Shown here: piece after piece, positions 24,221 through 34,705 of the stretch
How positions within the stretch are numbered: position 1 is the stretch's first letter
Layout: the number at the start of each line of letters is the position of its first letter
Origin: Roseburia sp.
GTDB taxonomy: Bacteria; Bacillota_A; Clostridia; Lachnospirales; Lachnospiraceae
DNA length: 64,000 bases
Reading direction: 5' to 3'
Assembly: GCA_019411365.1 (NCBI GenBank)
Contig: DXQT01000004.1
Span: 1-64,000, forward strand
The notes under the pieces: model-generated
Seen by the model: the letters and a program-made list of their open reading frames with translations, nothing else
What the model was told of the DNA's origin: nothing
The model's database searches: none
Program-made: the position numbers and the translations under genes

Positions 24221-26464
24221 GTGCGTTTGAAAAGAAAAATCGGACTGCTTGTCATTTTGTTACTCATATTGTGCGGCATGCTATTGGCAGGAACGAATAA
24301 AGGGTATCATAAAGACGTTTATTCAGAGCATTATGTTCCGGTAGAAGAGGTGCAGGATGAACTGTCTTTTTCTATATATAAGGAGATGGACTGGGAGCAG
24401 ATATTGTTACAGAAACAGGAGTATCTGACAAAAAAGGCTGCCAGCGAAATTTTAGAGTTTCTTGGATTAAAGGATTACATACAACTTCCAGAGAAAAGTG
24501 AGAACGCTGCGCTAGACCGCGGGGAGTGGAACGCTGTTTATACAGAAATCCTTGCTTATCTCGATGATGAAAAAACAGTTACAACACAGGATCTGTTGCT
24601 GATGGATGTGATTGAATCGGACAGCGGATGCATTCTGGTCACAAATGAGGGGGATTATCCATCAAAGTTTGGACAACATTTTCTCACAGCATGGGATAAT
24701 TACCGATTGTATTTGCTAGATGGTAAATGTGTTGGAATTGCGGGAATCAGTGGAGAGGAAGCAGAGGTATATAATACTTATATCAAGGCTGTCGAAGATG
24801 GAACACTTACTTTTTTATCCGGTGGTGCAGAATATGAGATTACAATGGATGCATCGGAAAAAGATGTGACAGAAGGCGTGGCGGATCTTGTTTTTTCAAA
24901 TGGAAAGCTCCAGATCGTGCGAAAAAAAGAACAGGAGATCGGTGGAAAATTATTGTCCTATGATGAAAATACGATAGAGATTGAAGGCTATGGAAGAATC
25001 TCCCATACCGGGAAGATCCCGGTTTATGAACTTTTAGAAGGGGAAGATGTCACGGAGAGTTCGATTTCGAAAGTGGTTCTCGGAAACATGGAAGTATCCT
25101 ATGTGATCGGGGAAGAAGAAGTCTGTGCAATTTTGATCAGGACACCGGCAGTAATCGAAAATATCCGGGTTCTGTTACTGGCAGACGATGGTGGAAAATT
25201 CCGCTCCGCAGTTTATCTGAAAGCAGATGTTGATGCAAGTATTAAGTTTGGTGAAACTGTGTCGGACTATGCGGCGGGAACGCTGCTTGATGTAAGTACA
25301 TGGTTTACAGAACGTGATGATACATTTTCCATTCAGCCTGCAACGGAAAATGGGAAGATTTTTCTGTGTGATGAAGCGGGAAATACCATCTCAAACGGAT
25401 ATTCCGGCAGTGTGGAGGTGCGCCGTTACGAGGAGGGCTACACCGTTGTGAACAGTGTTCCGTTTGAAACTTATCTTACCGCAGTGGTTCCAAGTGAGAT
25501 GCCATCTACCTATGAAAAAGAGGCATTAAAGGCGCAGGCAGTCTGTGCGAGAAGCTATGCCTATATTCAGCTTATGAGGGCAGATCTGGCGGCTTTCGGA
25601 GCGCATATCAACGACAGTACGTCCTATCAGGTTTATAATAAAGTAGAGGCGGGCGAGGCATCCAGACAGGCGGTGGAGGAGACAAAACATGAGGTAATGA
25701 CTTATGCGGACGAAGTGATCGAAGCATATTATTTCTCGACGTCTATGGGTTACACGGACACCGCAGAGGTATGGAATCCGGAAGAGATGGAAAACTATGG
25801 GTACCTGAAAAAAGTATGCTTAAATACGCCGGAGACAGATATTGATCTGTCAGATGAGAAAACATTTTTAGATTATATCCGGAAACCACAGACAGGATTT
25901 GACAGTGAGATCAAGTATTATCGCTGGAGTGCACAGGCGGATTTTAACGGAAAAGAAGCCGGAATCCGGCAAATTTTGGAAAACAGGCATTCCATTTCTC
26001 CAAGGAACGTGATATATTATGAATCTAATGGTAAAAATGAGACGGACTCCATGGCAGATTTTGGAAAGCTGAAAGGCATCGAAGTGGAGAAACGGAGTGC
26101 GTCAGGTTCCATCCTGACGTTACGGCTTTCCTATGAACATGGTATGGTAAAAGTTTTTTCCGAGTATAATATTCGTAAAGTACTAGGACTTGGCGCGGCA
26201 AACATTGCGTATCAGGATGGAAGTGAGAGTGCTGAGGTGACGATTCTGCCAAGTGCGTTTGCCAGTCTTGTGAACGAAGCAGACGAAACATACACTCTAT
26301 ATGGCGGAGGTTACGGACACGGACTTGGCATGAGCCAGAATGGTGCCAATGGTCTGGCAAAAACCGGGATGAATTATCAAGATATTTTGCATTTCTTCTA
26401 TAAAGATGTCTCGATTACCAGTCTGACAGAAAAAAGTGAATTTGCGAATCAGGATGATGAATAA
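24221..26464 (+). CDS. SpoIID/LytB-domain protein
   Basis: The start is probably GTG 24221 after GAGGGG, giving about 747 aa; GTG 24209 and TTG 24227 are alternatives. An N-terminal transmembrane anchor (about 5-24) is followed by about 370 residues of unrecognised extracytoplasmic sequence. The SpoIID domain is at about 395-735: 'VNSVPFETYLTAVVPSEMPSTYEKEALKAQAVCARSYA' region, 'YFSTSMGYT' and the C-terminal 'GHGLGMSQNGANGLA'. SpoIID is a lytic transglycosylase that thins peptidoglycan during engulfment. This protein is twice the size of B. subtilis SpoIID and lies outside the usual spoIID locus, so it may act in vegetative wall remodelling. Confidence 0.82.
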   Translation: MRLKRKIGLLVILLLILCGMLLAGTNKGYHKDVYSEHYVPVEEVQDELSFSIYKEMDWEQILLQKQEYLTKKAASEILEFLGLKDYIQLPEKSENAALDRGEWNAVYTEILAYLDDEKTVTTQDLLLMDVIESDSGCILVTNEGDYPSKFGQHFLTAWDNYRLYLLDGKCVGIAGISGEEAEVYNTYIKAVEDGTLTFLSGGAEYEITMDASEKDVTEGVADLVFSNGKLQIVRKKEQEIGGKLLSYDENTIEIEGYGRISHTGKIPVYELLEGEDVTESSISKVVLGNMEVSYVIGEEEVCAILIRTPAVIENIRVLLLADDGGKFRSAVYLKADVDASIKFGETVSDYAAGTLLDVSTWFTERDDTFSIQPATENGKIFLCDEAGNTISNGYSGSVEVRRYEEGYTVVNSVPFETYLTAVVPSEMPSTYEKEALKAQAVCARSYAYIQLMRADLAAFGAHINDSTSYQVYNKVEAGEASRQAVEETKHEVMTYADEVIEAYYFSTSMGYTDTAEVWNPEEMENYGYLKKVCLNTPETDIDLSDEKTFLDYIRKPQTGFDSEIKYYRWSAQADFNGKEAGIRQILENRHSISPRNVIYYESNGKNETDSMADFGKLKGIEVEKRSASGSILTLRLSYEHGMVKVFSEYNIRKVLGLGAANIAYQDGSESAEVTILPSAFASLVNEADETYTLYGGGYGHGLGMSQNGANGLAKTGMNYQDILHFFYKDVSITSLTEKSEFANQDDE

Positions 26465-26476
26465 ATTGCAGTAACA

Positions 26477-27343
26477 ATGGAGGAAAGAAAATTGATTTGG
26501 AAGATTATCGGAAACGGAAAATCTTTTTTTGATAAATGTAAGCGGGATAAGATCAATGCATATTCTGCCCAGTCGGCATTTTTTATTATATTATCGACAA
26601 TTCCATTTTTGATGGTGTTTTCTTCCCTTCTTCAATACACACCGATCACGGAGGGGACTTTGTTAAAAATGTATCAGACTGCATTGCCAGATTACATTTC
26701 AGCTTTTTTGATTTCAATCACGGATGAAGTATATAACCGTTCGGTTGGAATCATCTCCATTACGGCGATCGTGGCAATCTGGTCTGCTGCCAAGGGAATC
26801 CAGTATATGACCGATGGACTGAATTCGGTCAATGACCTTGAGGAAAACCGCAACTGGTTTGTGCTAAGACTCTGGGCAATCGTCTATACGATCGTGTTTT
26901 TGTTTGCAGTTGTATTTACACTTGTAGTATTGGTATTCGGAAATACGCTGCATGACCTTGCAGTAGAGTATATTCCATTGCTGCAGAGTATCACGAATCT
27001 GATCGTGAAATTTCGTGGCTTTGTGCTTTTTGGCATTTTATTTGTATTTTTTGATATTATTTTTACTATGCTGCCAAACAAAAAACTGACGTTTAAAAGC
27101 CAGATCCCGGGGGCTGCGATCTGCGCAGTGGCGTGGTATGTGTTTTCGTTTGCATTGTCCATTTATGTGGATTATTTCAATGGCTTTTCCATGTATGGAA
27201 GTCTGACAACGATCGCACTGATCATGCTCTGGCTTTATTTTTGCATGTATATTATGATGATGAGTGCAGAAGTGAACGTGATCTTCAATGAAAGTTTCCG
27301 CAAATGGCTTAAGCGTGACCGGACAAAGAAAAAAAGGGGTTGA
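26477..27343 (+). CDS. YihY/BrkB-family membrane protein
   Basis: This protein of up to 288 aa has six hydrophobic segments and the family pattern 'INAYSAQSAFFIILSTIPFL' at 27-46, 'GIISITAIVAIWSAAKGI' and 'GSLTTIALIMLWLYF' near the end. ATG 26477 lacks a ribosome site, while TTG 26492 lies 7-8 nt after GGAGG and may be the real start. The family is an inner-membrane protein of unknown function, formerly misnamed RNase BN; transport has been proposed. It follows the SpoIID-like gene by 12 bp, so the two form an operon. Its last codons overlap the -35 of the pheS promoter. Confidence 0.85.
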   Translation: MEERKLIWKIIGNGKSFFDKCKRDKINAYSAQSAFFIILSTIPFLMVFSSLLQYTPITEGTLLKMYQTALPDYISAFLISITDEVYNRSVGIISITAIVAIWSAAKGIQYMTDGLNSVNDLEENRNWFVLRLWAIVYTIVFLFAVVFTLVVLVFGNTLHDLAVEYIPLLQSITNLIVKFRGFVLFGILFVFFDIIFTMLPNKKLTFKSQIPGAAICAVAWYVFSFALSIYVDYFNGFSMYGSLTTIALIMLWLYFCMYIMMMSAEVNVIFNESFRKWLKRDRTKKKRG

Positions 27344-27368
27344 GTTTTAGAAAACCCTGTGATAGAAT
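27340..27368 (+). promoter_or_regulatory. Promoter of the pheST T-box transcript
   Basis: TTGAGT (27340-27345) and TAGAAT (27363-27368) are spaced by 17 bp. The -35 overlaps the stop codon of the YihY-type gene. Confidence 0.6.
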
Positions 27369-27375
27369 AGCAATT

Positions 27376-27670
27376 GAATTTGATGCTGATCATGGGCATC
27401 AGAAATAGAAAAGGCTATGAATGTGTCAGTAGAGCACTATACTTTTTAAAGAGAGAGCAGGTCACCGGCTGAAAGCCTGCTTAAGGTAAGATAGGAATCG
27501 AATTTCCCACAGGAGCCGCATTTGTGAACGCAGGAGATCTTGTAAATAGCAGATGACGCCTGATACACGTTACGTATCTACAAAGTGCTTTTCTTCGGAT
27601 AAAGAAGAGAAGAATCAGGGTGGTACCGCGGAATCATTCGTCCCTACTAAGGGAGGATGGTTCCTTTTTT
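27376..27670 (+). promoter_or_regulatory. T-box leader controlling pheST (phenylalanine)
   Basis: Stem I spans about 27445-27530 with an AGAGAG element and a likely specifier TTC (Phe) at 27504-27506. The conserved T-box stretch AGGGTGGTACCGCG is at 27617-27630. The terminator hairpin near 27630-27664 is followed by six T residues (27665-27670). Uncharged tRNA-Phe is the expected ligand. The gap between the YihY gene and pheS is fully explained by this leader. Confidence 0.92.
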
Positions 27671-27708
27671 ATGTCCTGAAAGATGTTTATGAAAAAGGAG
27701 AAATGAAG

Positions 27709-28731
27709 ATGAAAGACAAATTGCAGCAGATCAGAGAGAAAGCAATTGCAGAGATCGAGGGATCTGACGGATTAGAGCGATTAAATGAAGTCAGACAGGC
27801 AGTGCTTGGCAAAAAAGGTGAACTTACAGCAGTATTAAAAGGAATGAAAGATGTCGCACCGGAAGACAGACCAAAAGTAGGCCAGTGGGTAAACGACACA
27901 CGTTCTGCCATTGAGACTGTTCTCGAAGAAAAAATGAAGATATTAGAGGCAGATGCCTTAAAGAAAAGATATGAGGCTGAGAAGATCGATGTTACGATGC
28001 CGGCAGTGAAACATGAAAAAGGAAATCTTCATCCTGTCACACAGGTTCGAAACCAGTTGATCGACATCTTCGCATCCATGGGATTCGAGGTTTATGAAGG
28101 TGCAGAGATTGAGACAGATTACTATAACTTCACAGCATTAAACACACCACAGGATCACCCGGCAAGAGATATGCAGGATACCTTCTATCTTTCACCGGAA
28201 TTCCTGCTTCGTACACAGACATCCGCAGGACAGATCCACGTTATGGAAGCAAAGAAACCACCGATCAAGGTCATTTCTCCTGGTAAAGTATTCCGCTCGG
28301 ATGATGATGCGACACATTCCCCAATGTTCACACAGATGGAAGGTCTGGTTGTAGATAAGGGAATCACACTTTGCGATTTAAAGGGAATGTTAGATGAACT
28401 TGTGAAGAAGATTTTTGGCAAAGAGACAACAACACGTCTCCGTCCGTCTTACTTCCCATTTACAGAACCATCTGTAGAAGTAGATGTAAGCTGTTTCCAG
28501 TGTGGCGGATGCGGCTGTAAACTCTGCAAAGGCACCGGATGGATCGAAGTCTTAGGTGCAGGTGTTGTTAACAATAAAGTTTTAGAGGGCTGTGGAATTG
28601 ATACCAATGAGTACAGTGGCTTTGCATTCGGTATCGGTATTGAGCGTATTGCGATGTTAAAATACGGTATCAACAACATCAAATTACTCTTTGAGTCTGA
28701 TATGCGTGTATTAAAACAGATTGACGACTAA
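27709..28731 (+). CDS. pheS: Phenylalanyl-tRNA synthetase alpha subunit
   Basis: The start is taken as ATG 27709, 8 nt after AAGGAG, giving 340 aa; ATG 27703 is too close to the ribosome site. A frame continues upstream to 27553 but only through the T-box terminator. An N-terminal coiled coil (about 1-85) binds tRNA-Phe. The class II catalytic core follows, with motif 2 '[23 protein letters not shown]' region near 190 and motif 3 '[17 protein letters not shown]' near 310. It acts as a tetramer with PheT. Four cysteines near 265 ('[17 protein letters not shown]') are typical of the clade. Confidence 0.97.
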   Translation: MKDKLQQIREKAIAEIEGSDGLERLNEVRQAVLGKKGELTAVLKGMKDVAPEDRPKVGQWVNDTRSAIETVLEEKMKILEADALKKRYEAEKIDVTMPAVKHEKGNLHPVTQVRNQLIDIFASMGFEVYEGAEIETDYYNFTALNTPQDHPARDMQDTFYLSPEFLLRTQTSAGQIHVMEAKKPPIKVISPGKVFRSDDDATHSPMFTQMEGLVVDKGITLCDLKGMLDELVKKIFGKETTTRLRPSYFPFTEPSVEVDVSCFQCGGCGCKLCKGTGWIEVLGAGVVNNKVLEGCGIDTNEYSGFAFGIGIERIAMLKYGINNIKLLFESDMRVLKQIDD

Positions 28732-28765
28732 AAACTGAGAAAGAGAAAAGAAAAGGAGACTTATC

Positions 28766-31183
28766 ATGTTAGCACCATTAAGCTGGTTAAAAGATTATGT
28801 AGATATAGATGTTACACCAAAGGAGTTAGAAGAAAAGCTTTTCTCCTGCGGTTTTGAAGTTGAGGAACTGATCGAGGTTGGAAAAGATGTAAGCGGCGTT
28901 GTCGTAGGTCTGGTTGAGACATGCGAACCAATTCCTGATACACATTTAAGCTTATGCCAGGTAAATGCCGGCGAGCATGGAACCTTCCAGATCTGCTGTG
29001 GAGCAGACAATGTCCATGCAGGCGGCAAATTCCCACTCGCACTCGTAGGCGCAACAGTTTATGCAACTGCAAAAGACCATGTCACGATCGAAGGTGTCAT
29101 GACAATTAAAAAAGGCAAACTCCGCGGATATGAATCCTTTGGTATGCTTTGTTCCGGAACAGAGCTTGGATTAAACGAAGATTTATATCCGGGTGCAGGA
29201 TACAACGGATTACTTGTGTTACCGGAAGATGCCAGAGTTGGAGCAGACGTAAAACCGATCCTTGGAATGGATGACTGGATTTTTGACATTGCGATCACCG
29301 CAAACCGCCCGGACTGCCAGAGTATTTACGGTATCGCAAGAGAAGTGGCAGCCGTTCTCGGAAAAGAATGCAAAGAGCCTGCACTTGATTTCACAGAGAC
29401 AGATGTAAAGAAGGATTTCCATGTAACTGTTTCTGCGAAAGATCTCTGCCCGAGATATATCGCACACTATGTTCATGATGTTGAGATCAAGGAATCTCCT
29501 GCATGGATGAGAAGAAGACTGGCATTAGTCGGAATCGGTGGTATCTCCAATATCGTAGATATCACAAACTACGTGTTAAAAGAATTAGGTCAGCCAATGC
29601 ATGCATTCGATTACTCTTACTTAGAAGGTGACGAGATTAATGTCAGACGTGCAGATGATGGCGAGAAGATCACAACATTAGACGAAAAAGAATTTGAATT
29701 AAATAATTCAAATCTTGTCATCTGTGACGGAAAAAAACCGGTTGCACTGGCTGGTATTATGGGTGGTTTGAATTCTGAGATCCAGGATACCACAAAAGAA
29801 GTGATGTTCGAGGCTGCAAAGTTTGCCCGAGACAACATCCGTAAGAGTTCCAGAGCACTTGGACAGTCCTCTGACTCCAGTGCAATGTATGCAAAGGGTG
29901 TTTACGAATACACAACCGTTATGGCAATGAAACGTGCCCTTCATTTAGTAGAAGAGTTAGGATGCGGAAAAGTTTCCTCAACACATATTGAAGTTTCTAC
30001 CGGAAACTCCATCGAGCCAAAAGAGATGAAGGTAAGCGTAGAACGTGTCAATGGGGTTCTTGGAATCGAAGTCCCAGATGCTGACATCGTTCGTATTCTT
30101 ACTGCTTTAAATTTTGCACCGGTCATCAACGGCGATGAGCTGACATTGCAGATTCCTGCTTACCGTGAAGATATGGATTCTTACCCGGATGTGGCGGAGG
30201 AAGTGATCCGTATGTATGGCTATGAGCATGTAATCCCAACCTTTATGCCGACTGCGAAAGTGACATTAGGTGGATTAAACTTAAAACAGAAGACAGAACT
30301 TAAAATCAAACGTGCACTCTGTGCAGCAGGAGCTTATGAGGGAATTCATTACTCCTTCTTCTCACCGTCTGATCTGGATCTGTTAAGACTGCCGGAAGAT
30401 GCAAAAGAGAGACATGCAATCCGTCTGATCAATCCAATTAATATTGATCTTTCACTGATGAGAACTACACTTGCACCGCAGATGATCCATGCGATGGCAA
30501 GAAACCAGAAAAAAGCAATTTTAGAGGGAAGAATCTTCGAACTTGGAAATGTATTTATTCCAAAAGATCTCCCACTTACGGAGTATCCGGATGAGAGAGA
30601 AACGCTCTGCGTTGGATTATTTGGCGAGAAGGAATCTTTCTACACATTAAAAGGATTTGCAGAGACGGTTGCAGATGCACTGAATATTACATTCACATAC
30701 GAGGCAGCCGAGAATACATTCCTTCATCCATATCAGACAGCAGAGATTTTCTGTGAGGGTGAGAAAGTCGGATATCTTGGAAAGGTTTCTTACGAGATCA
30801 TGGATGAACTTGATATGCGTGTACCGGCTTACGTCATGGAGATTGATCTTGCATCCCTGAAAAAATGGTATGGAAAAGAGCAGATCTTTACTCCGTTGCC
30901 AAAATATGCAGAAGAAAAACGTGATTTCGCATTTGTGGTAGACAAAAACATCACATGTGCGCAGATTGAAAATGGTATCAAAGAGGCCTGCGATTATGTC
31001 ACAGATGTAACATTATTCGATGTCTACGAAGGAATCCAGCTTGGACCGGATAAGAAGAGCATGGCATTCTCAGTTGTATTTACTCCGGCTGACGAAGAAT
31101 TCACAACGGAAAGAGTGGAAGGTTTTGTCAAGAAAATCTTAAAGAACTTAGAGAAAACACTTGATATCAGGCTTCGTGCATAA
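28766..31183 (+). CDS. pheT: Phenylalanyl-tRNA synthetase beta subunit
   Basis: The 805-aa subunit starts at ATG 28766 after AAAAGGAG. It has the EMAP-II-like tRNA-binding domain (about 40-155, 'KLRGYESFGMLCSGTELGL'), the B3/B4 editing domains (about 210-390), the B5 domain with the metal site ('YREDMDSYPDVAEEVIRMYGY' near 475), and a C-terminal ferredoxin-like anticodon-binding domain (about 710-805). The B3/B4 part hydrolyses Tyr-tRNA-Phe. It is 34 bp downstream of pheS in the same T-box-controlled operon. Confidence 0.97.
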   Translation: MLAPLSWLKDYVDIDVTPKELEEKLFSCGFEVEELIEVGKDVSGVVVGLVETCEPIPDTHLSLCQVNAGEHGTFQICCGADNVHAGGKFPLALVGATVYATAKDHVTIEGVMTIKKGKLRGYESFGMLCSGTELGLNEDLYPGAGYNGLLVLPEDARVGADVKPILGMDDWIFDIAITANRPDCQSIYGIAREVAAVLGKECKEPALDFTETDVKKDFHVTVSAKDLCPRYIAHYVHDVEIKESPAWMRRRLALVGIGGISNIVDITNYVLKELGQPMHAFDYSYLEGDEINVRRADDGEKITTLDEKEFELNNSNLVICDGKKPVALAGIMGGLNSEIQDTTKEVMFEAAKFARDNIRKSSRALGQSSDSSAMYAKGVYEYTTVMAMKRALHLVEELGCGKVSSTHIEVSTGNSIEPKEMKVSVERVNGVLGIEVPDADIVRILTALNFAPVINGDELTLQIPAYREDMDSYPDVAEEVIRMYGYEHVIPTFMPTAKVTLGGLNLKQKTELKIKRALCAAGAYEGIHYSFFSPSDLDLLRLPEDAKERHAIRLINPINIDLSLMRTTLAPQMIHAMARNQKKAILEGRIFELGNVFIPKDLPLTEYPDERETLCVGLFGEKESFYTLKGFAETVADALNITFTYEAAENTFLHPYQTAEIFCEGEKVGYLGKVSYEIMDELDMRVPAYVMEIDLASLKKWYGKEQIFTPLPKYAEEKRDFAFVVDKNITCAQIENGIKEACDYVTDVTLFDVYEGIQLGPDKKSMAFSVVFTPADEEFTTERVEGFVKKILKNLEKTLDIRLRA

Positions 31184-31199
31184 TATGATAGAAACATGG

Positions 31200-31225
31200 C
31201 AAAGAGTCGCAGCAGCGGCTCTTTG
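31200..31225 (+). terminator. Hairpin between pheT and queA
   Basis: CAAAGAGTCGC (31200-31210) pairs with GCGGCTCTTTG (31215-31225) around AGCA. No long T run follows, so partial termination or a processing site is as likely as full termination. Confidence 0.55.
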
Positions 31226-31261
31226 TTATGTACAGAAAATGCTAATAGATGGAGAACAATC

Positions 31262-32299
31262 ATGGATGTAAAAGATTTTTATTATGATCTTCCACAGGAA
31301 CTCATTGCACAGGATCCATTGGAGGATCGTTCCAGCTCCAGACTGATGGTTTTAGATAAGATCACAGGAGAAGTGGAACACAGACATTTTAAGGATATTA
31401 CAGAGTATTTAAGACCGGGTGACTGCCTTGTCATTAATAACACAAAGGTAATTCCTGCACGTCTTTATGGCGTAAAGGAAGGTACCGAGGCCAAAATCGA
31501 AATCCTTCTCTTAAAAAGAAAAGAAAATGATATCTGGGAAACACTCGTAAAACCGGGAAAGAAATGCAAGATCGGAACGAAAATTGTTTTCGGCGAAGGG
31601 ATTTTGACCGGTGAAGTTGTCGATATTGTAGAGGAAGGCAACCGGCTCATCCAGTTCCATTATGAAGGGATTTTCGAAGAGATATTAGACCGGCTTGGCC
31701 AGATGCCGCTGCCACCGTACATTACACATCAGCTTCAGGATAAGAACCGTTACCAGACAGTCTATGCCAAATATGACGGATCCGCTGCAGCTCCGACAGC
31801 AGGGCTTCATTTCACACCGGAATTGTTGCAGCAGGTGCGTGACATGGGGGTAGAAATTGCGGAAGTAACACTGCATGTCGGACTTGGAACGTTCCGTCCG
31901 GTCAAGGAAACAGATGTGTTAAAGCATCATATGCATTCTGAATTTTATAAAATCGAACAGTCAGAAGCGGATAAGATCAATAAAGCGAAAAAAGAAGGCC
32001 ACCGTGTCATTGCAGTGGGAACAACAAGCACCAGAACTTTAGAGTCTGCTGCGGACGAGAATGGTTTCCTCACAGAAAAAAGCGGATGGACAGAAATTTT
32101 TATTTATCCGGGATATCAGTTCAAAGTCATCGATGCACTGATCACTAATTTCCATCTGCCGGAATCCACACTGGTAATGCTTGTATCCGCACTTGCCGGA
32201 AGAGAACATGTACTGGCAGCCTATGAGACCGCAGTAGAAGAAAAATATCGTTTTTTCAGTTTTGGCGATGCGATGTTTATTGTAGACCGGGAGTCTTAA
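31262..32299 (+). CDS. queA: S-adenosylmethionine:tRNA ribosyltransferase-isomerase
   Basis: The start is ATG 31262 with TGGAGAA 8 nt upstream, giving 345 aa; a longer frame from 31196 would run through the hairpin. Family blocks are clear: '[27 protein letters not shown]' at the N-terminus, '[15 protein letters not shown]' near 180 and '[17 protein letters not shown]' near 300. QueA adds the ribosyl group of SAM to preQ1 in tRNA to make epoxyqueuosine. It stands without tgt or queG here, downstream of pheST. Confidence 0.96.
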   Translation: MDVKDFYYDLPQELIAQDPLEDRSSSRLMVLDKITGEVEHRHFKDITEYLRPGDCLVINNTKVIPARLYGVKEGTEAKIEILLLKRKENDIWETLVKPGKKCKIGTKIVFGEGILTGEVVDIVEEGNRLIQFHYEGIFEEILDRLGQMPLPPYITHQLQDKNRYQTVYAKYDGSAAAPTAGLHFTPELLQQVRDMGVEIAEVTLHVGLGTFRPVKETDVLKHHMHSEFYKIEQSEADKINKAKKEGHRVIAVGTTSTRTLESAADENGFLTEKSGWTEIFIYPGYQFKVIDALITNFHLPESTLVMLVSALAGREHVLAAYETAVEEKYRFFSFGDAMFIVDRES

Positions 32300-32367
32300 A
32301 ACTACTTGTAATCGCAAAGAACTTGTTATACAATTATCTTAAATATTTCATGAAGGAGAAGTGAGGT

Positions 32368-32709
32368 ATGGAGGAGCGGAGAAAGCATAAGAGACTTGAT
32401 CTGGAAGTCATGGTTGAATTAGAACGATTAGATGAAGAAAGCGTGACCACTTTGAAATATGTCCATGTCGAGGTGACAGATATTTCAAGAAGCGGTCTCG
32501 GATTTAAGTCGAAGGCAGATCTTGAGATTGGGAGCTATTACGATACAAGGATTCAGATCTGGACGAAAGAAGTTGTGGATGCTGTTATTGAAATCGTCCG
32601 GAGAGATGCTTTGCCGGAGGGCGGTTATAAATATGGATGCAGGTTTATTGGGATGACGGATACTGACGCACTCAAGATAGATATTTACCAGATATTTAAT
32701 GATCTGTAA
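32368..32709 (+). CDS. PilZ-domain protein
   Basis: This 113-aa protein consists of one PilZ domain. The N-terminal 'ERRKHKR' carries the RxxxR motif and 'DISRSGLGF' is the (D/N)xSxxG motif. Both are required to bind cyclic di-GMP, and both are intact. It starts at ATG 32368 after AAGGAG. It may control motility or surface polysaccharide output. With the MshEN-type protein at 19701 it is a second likely cyclic di-GMP effector in the window. The next gene, a TraX-type membrane protein, follows 42 bp downstream and may be in the same operon. Confidence 0.88.
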   Translation: MEERRKHKRLDLEVMVELERLDEESVTTLKYVHVEVTDISRSGLGFKSKADLEIGSYYDTRIQIWTKEVVDAVIEIVRRDALPEGGYKYGCRFIGMTDTDALKIDIYQIFNDL

Positions 32710-32751
32710 AAGAACCGGGGATCCGATATTACAATGCAGGAGTATATCGCT

Positions 32752-33522
32752 ATGTCGTTTCAAAAAATAAAATCATCTACATCACGGTGTTTTGATATCA
32801 GCACAGCAGCATTGCATATCATTGCAATGCTGTTCATGCTGATGGATCACCTTTGGGCAACACTTCTTCCGGCGCAGGAATGGCTGACCTGTGTTGGCAG
32901 GATCGCATTTCCGATTTTTGCATTTATGTCGGTAGAAGGTTATTTTCATACCCATAATTTCAAAAAGTACTTATTGCGAATGCTGGTTTTTGCAGTGATC
33001 TCAGAGATACCGTTCGATCTGATGTATGGTGGAACATGGTTTTATCCGGTCCACCAGAATGTGATCTGGACGTTTATCCTTGGTCTTTTAGGAATCCATA
33101 TAATGGAAACAGTGCGAAAGAAAAAGAAAACACCTGTTTTTGTACTGACAGCCATACTGGTTACGATTGCCGGAGGTTTACTCGGAACACTGACAATGGT
33201 GGATTATTATGGAATCGGAGTACTGACTGTTTTTATTTTTTACTTTTTCCGCGGACGCAAATGGTGGTGTCTGCTTGGTCAAATTGCTGCTCTTTATTGG
33301 GTAAATGTGGAATTGCTTGGCGGATTAATGTATCCGGTCCGTCTGTTCGGCATGGAGTTTGAACTCTGCCAGCAGGGGCTTGCATTGCTTGCATTAGTGC
33401 CAATCTGGCTTTACAGAGGACGACAGGGATATCACAGCAAACCATTCCAGTATTTCTGCTATGCATTCTATCCGGTCCACATGCTCATTCTGGTGCTGAT
33501 ACTGGGCTTTGTGAACCGGTGA
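32752..33522 (+). CDS. TraX-family membrane protein
   Basis: ATG 32752 lies 10 nt after CAGGAG, giving 256 aa; ATG 32734 is an alternative. It has about seven transmembrane segments. The pattern 'ALHIIAMLFMLMDHLWAT' with 'RIAFPIFAFMSVEGYFHT' and 'ISEIPFDLMYGG' is typical of TraX. In the F plasmid TraX acetylates pilin, and the family is related to membrane acyltransferases. In Firmicutes these chromosomal copies probably acetylate a surface molecule. No conjugation genes are nearby. Confidence 0.85.
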   Translation: MSFQKIKSSTSRCFDISTAALHIIAMLFMLMDHLWATLLPAQEWLTCVGRIAFPIFAFMSVEGYFHTHNFKKYLLRMLVFAVISEIPFDLMYGGTWFYPVHQNVIWTFILGLLGIHIMETVRKKKKTPVFVLTAILVTIAGGLLGTLTMVDYYGIGVLTVFIFYFFRGRKWWCLLGQIAALYWVNVELLGGLMYPVRLFGMEFELCQQGLALLALVPIWLYRGRQGYHSKPFQYFCYAFYPVHMLILVLILGFVNR

Positions 33523-33555
33523 TCTGTCTGATGTTGACCGGTCAGGAGAATATTT

Positions 33556-34581
33556 TTAATTTGTTGTCTCCCGGCGGATAAGGATAGGCGTAATTTGTTT
33601 ATGGATTGGTTCTGCCAGCGGAACTGGTTTTCTCTTTTTACGTTCTTCCATCTGCTGCACTAATAATTCCATGGAGGTGTGTGCGATCACATCGATTTGC
33701 TGTCCAATGGTTGTGATCGGCAAAATAGCTTCACTGGCAATCGGAGAGTTGTCAAACCCTACCAGTTCATATGTGTCAGGGAGACATCCATATTTTTGAA
33801 AGATTAGATTCAGGAACATATTTGCATAGGTGTCGTTCGCAAGAAAGACACCTTTTTTTTGTCCGGGATATTTTTCATCGATATCAGCAAAGATGATTTT
33901 CATTTGTGAAAAGAGCTCCTGATAAGAATCTCCACACACATTAAGATTTAATTCATAAGGCACATGATGTTCTTTACAGGTGTCTTCAAATGCACGAATT
34001 CTGTTGTAGGCAGGAATAATCTTTGGCACATCTGCATTAATATGAATCAGCACATCACAATGGTCACGGATCAAAAGTGATGCAGCCTGCAGAGCTCCCA
34101 TATAATTATCAGTTGTGACACTGCAGATATGTTCTGCCTCACGTTCAATTGCTATGACAGGAATCTGATAAGAAGCAAGCTTTTCGGAAGCAAGCGTATG
34201 GCTTAATACGATCAGGCCTTCGATCTGATAAGACATCAATTCTTCAATATACTGCTCCTCCTCATCCGGTCCGTTATCACTGACAAAAACAAGAAATTTA
34301 TAATGATAATCACGGTAGCTGGAAAGAAGCTGGGTAAGCATTTCTGAGTAGTAGTGAAGGTAAAGATTTGGTACGATAATCCCGATAAATTCACTTTTCC
34401 CATTTGCGAGCACCTTTGCGAGTTTGTTCTTTTTATATCCTAAATCCTCAAGAGCCTGAGATATTTTTTCCTGATTTTCAAGTGTCAGTGAATCCGGATG
34501 ATTAAAATATCTTGAAATTGTAGTTTTGGAAAAATGCGTGTATTCTGCAATGTCAGCAAATGTCACCTGTTTTTTCGCCAT
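33556..34581 (-). CDS. LacI-family repressor of the fructan/sucrose operon
   Basis: The 341-aa protein has a LacI HTH (residues 5-50, 'VTFADIAEYTHFSKTTISRYFN') with a hinge helix near 'KLAKVLANG', followed by a periplasmic-binding-protein-like sensor (60-335). It is divergent from the ABC transporter and hydrolase genes, with three operator-like palindromes in the 256-bp intergenic region. It most likely represses that operon, and itself, until an oligosaccharide or fructose derivative binds. The start is ATG 34581 with AAGGAGA upstream. Confidence 0.9.
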   Translation of the reverse strand: MAKKQVTFADIAEYTHFSKTTISRYFNHPDSLTLENQEKISQALEDLGYKKNKLAKVLANGKSEFIGIIVPNLYLHYYSEMLTQLLSSYRDYHYKFLVFVSDNGPDEEEQYIEELMSYQIEGLIVLSHTLASEKLASYQIPVIAIEREAEHICSVTTDNYMGALQAASLLIRDHCDVLIHINADVPKIIPAYNRIRAFEDTCKEHHVPYELNLNVCGDSYQELFSQMKIIFADIDEKYPGQKKGVFLANDTYANMFLNLIFQKYGCLPDTYELVGFDNSPIASEAILPITTIGQQIDVIAHTSMELLVQQMEERKKRKPVPLAEPIHKQITPILIRRETTN

Positions 34582-34705
34582 AAGTATCTGTCTCCTTTAC
34601 GCATTGTCTATTGTATTTATCAGTATGTTAAAATATGAATCGTTTCGTTACAGTTTCATATTACACATAGTATAGCAATTAAGTTCTTGAATATCAATAA
34701 AAAAA

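Noticed and set aside
23962..24279. 105-codon minus-strand frame over the repeat array
   Set aside because: The Phe/Ser/Leu-rich translation is the simple complement of the A/G-rich repeats, and it crosses a strong terminator and the start of the SpoIID-like gene.
27553..27708. Extended N-terminus for pheS
   Set aside because: The extension runs through the T-box antiterminator and terminator; ATG 27709 has a properly spaced ribosome site and gives the normal length.
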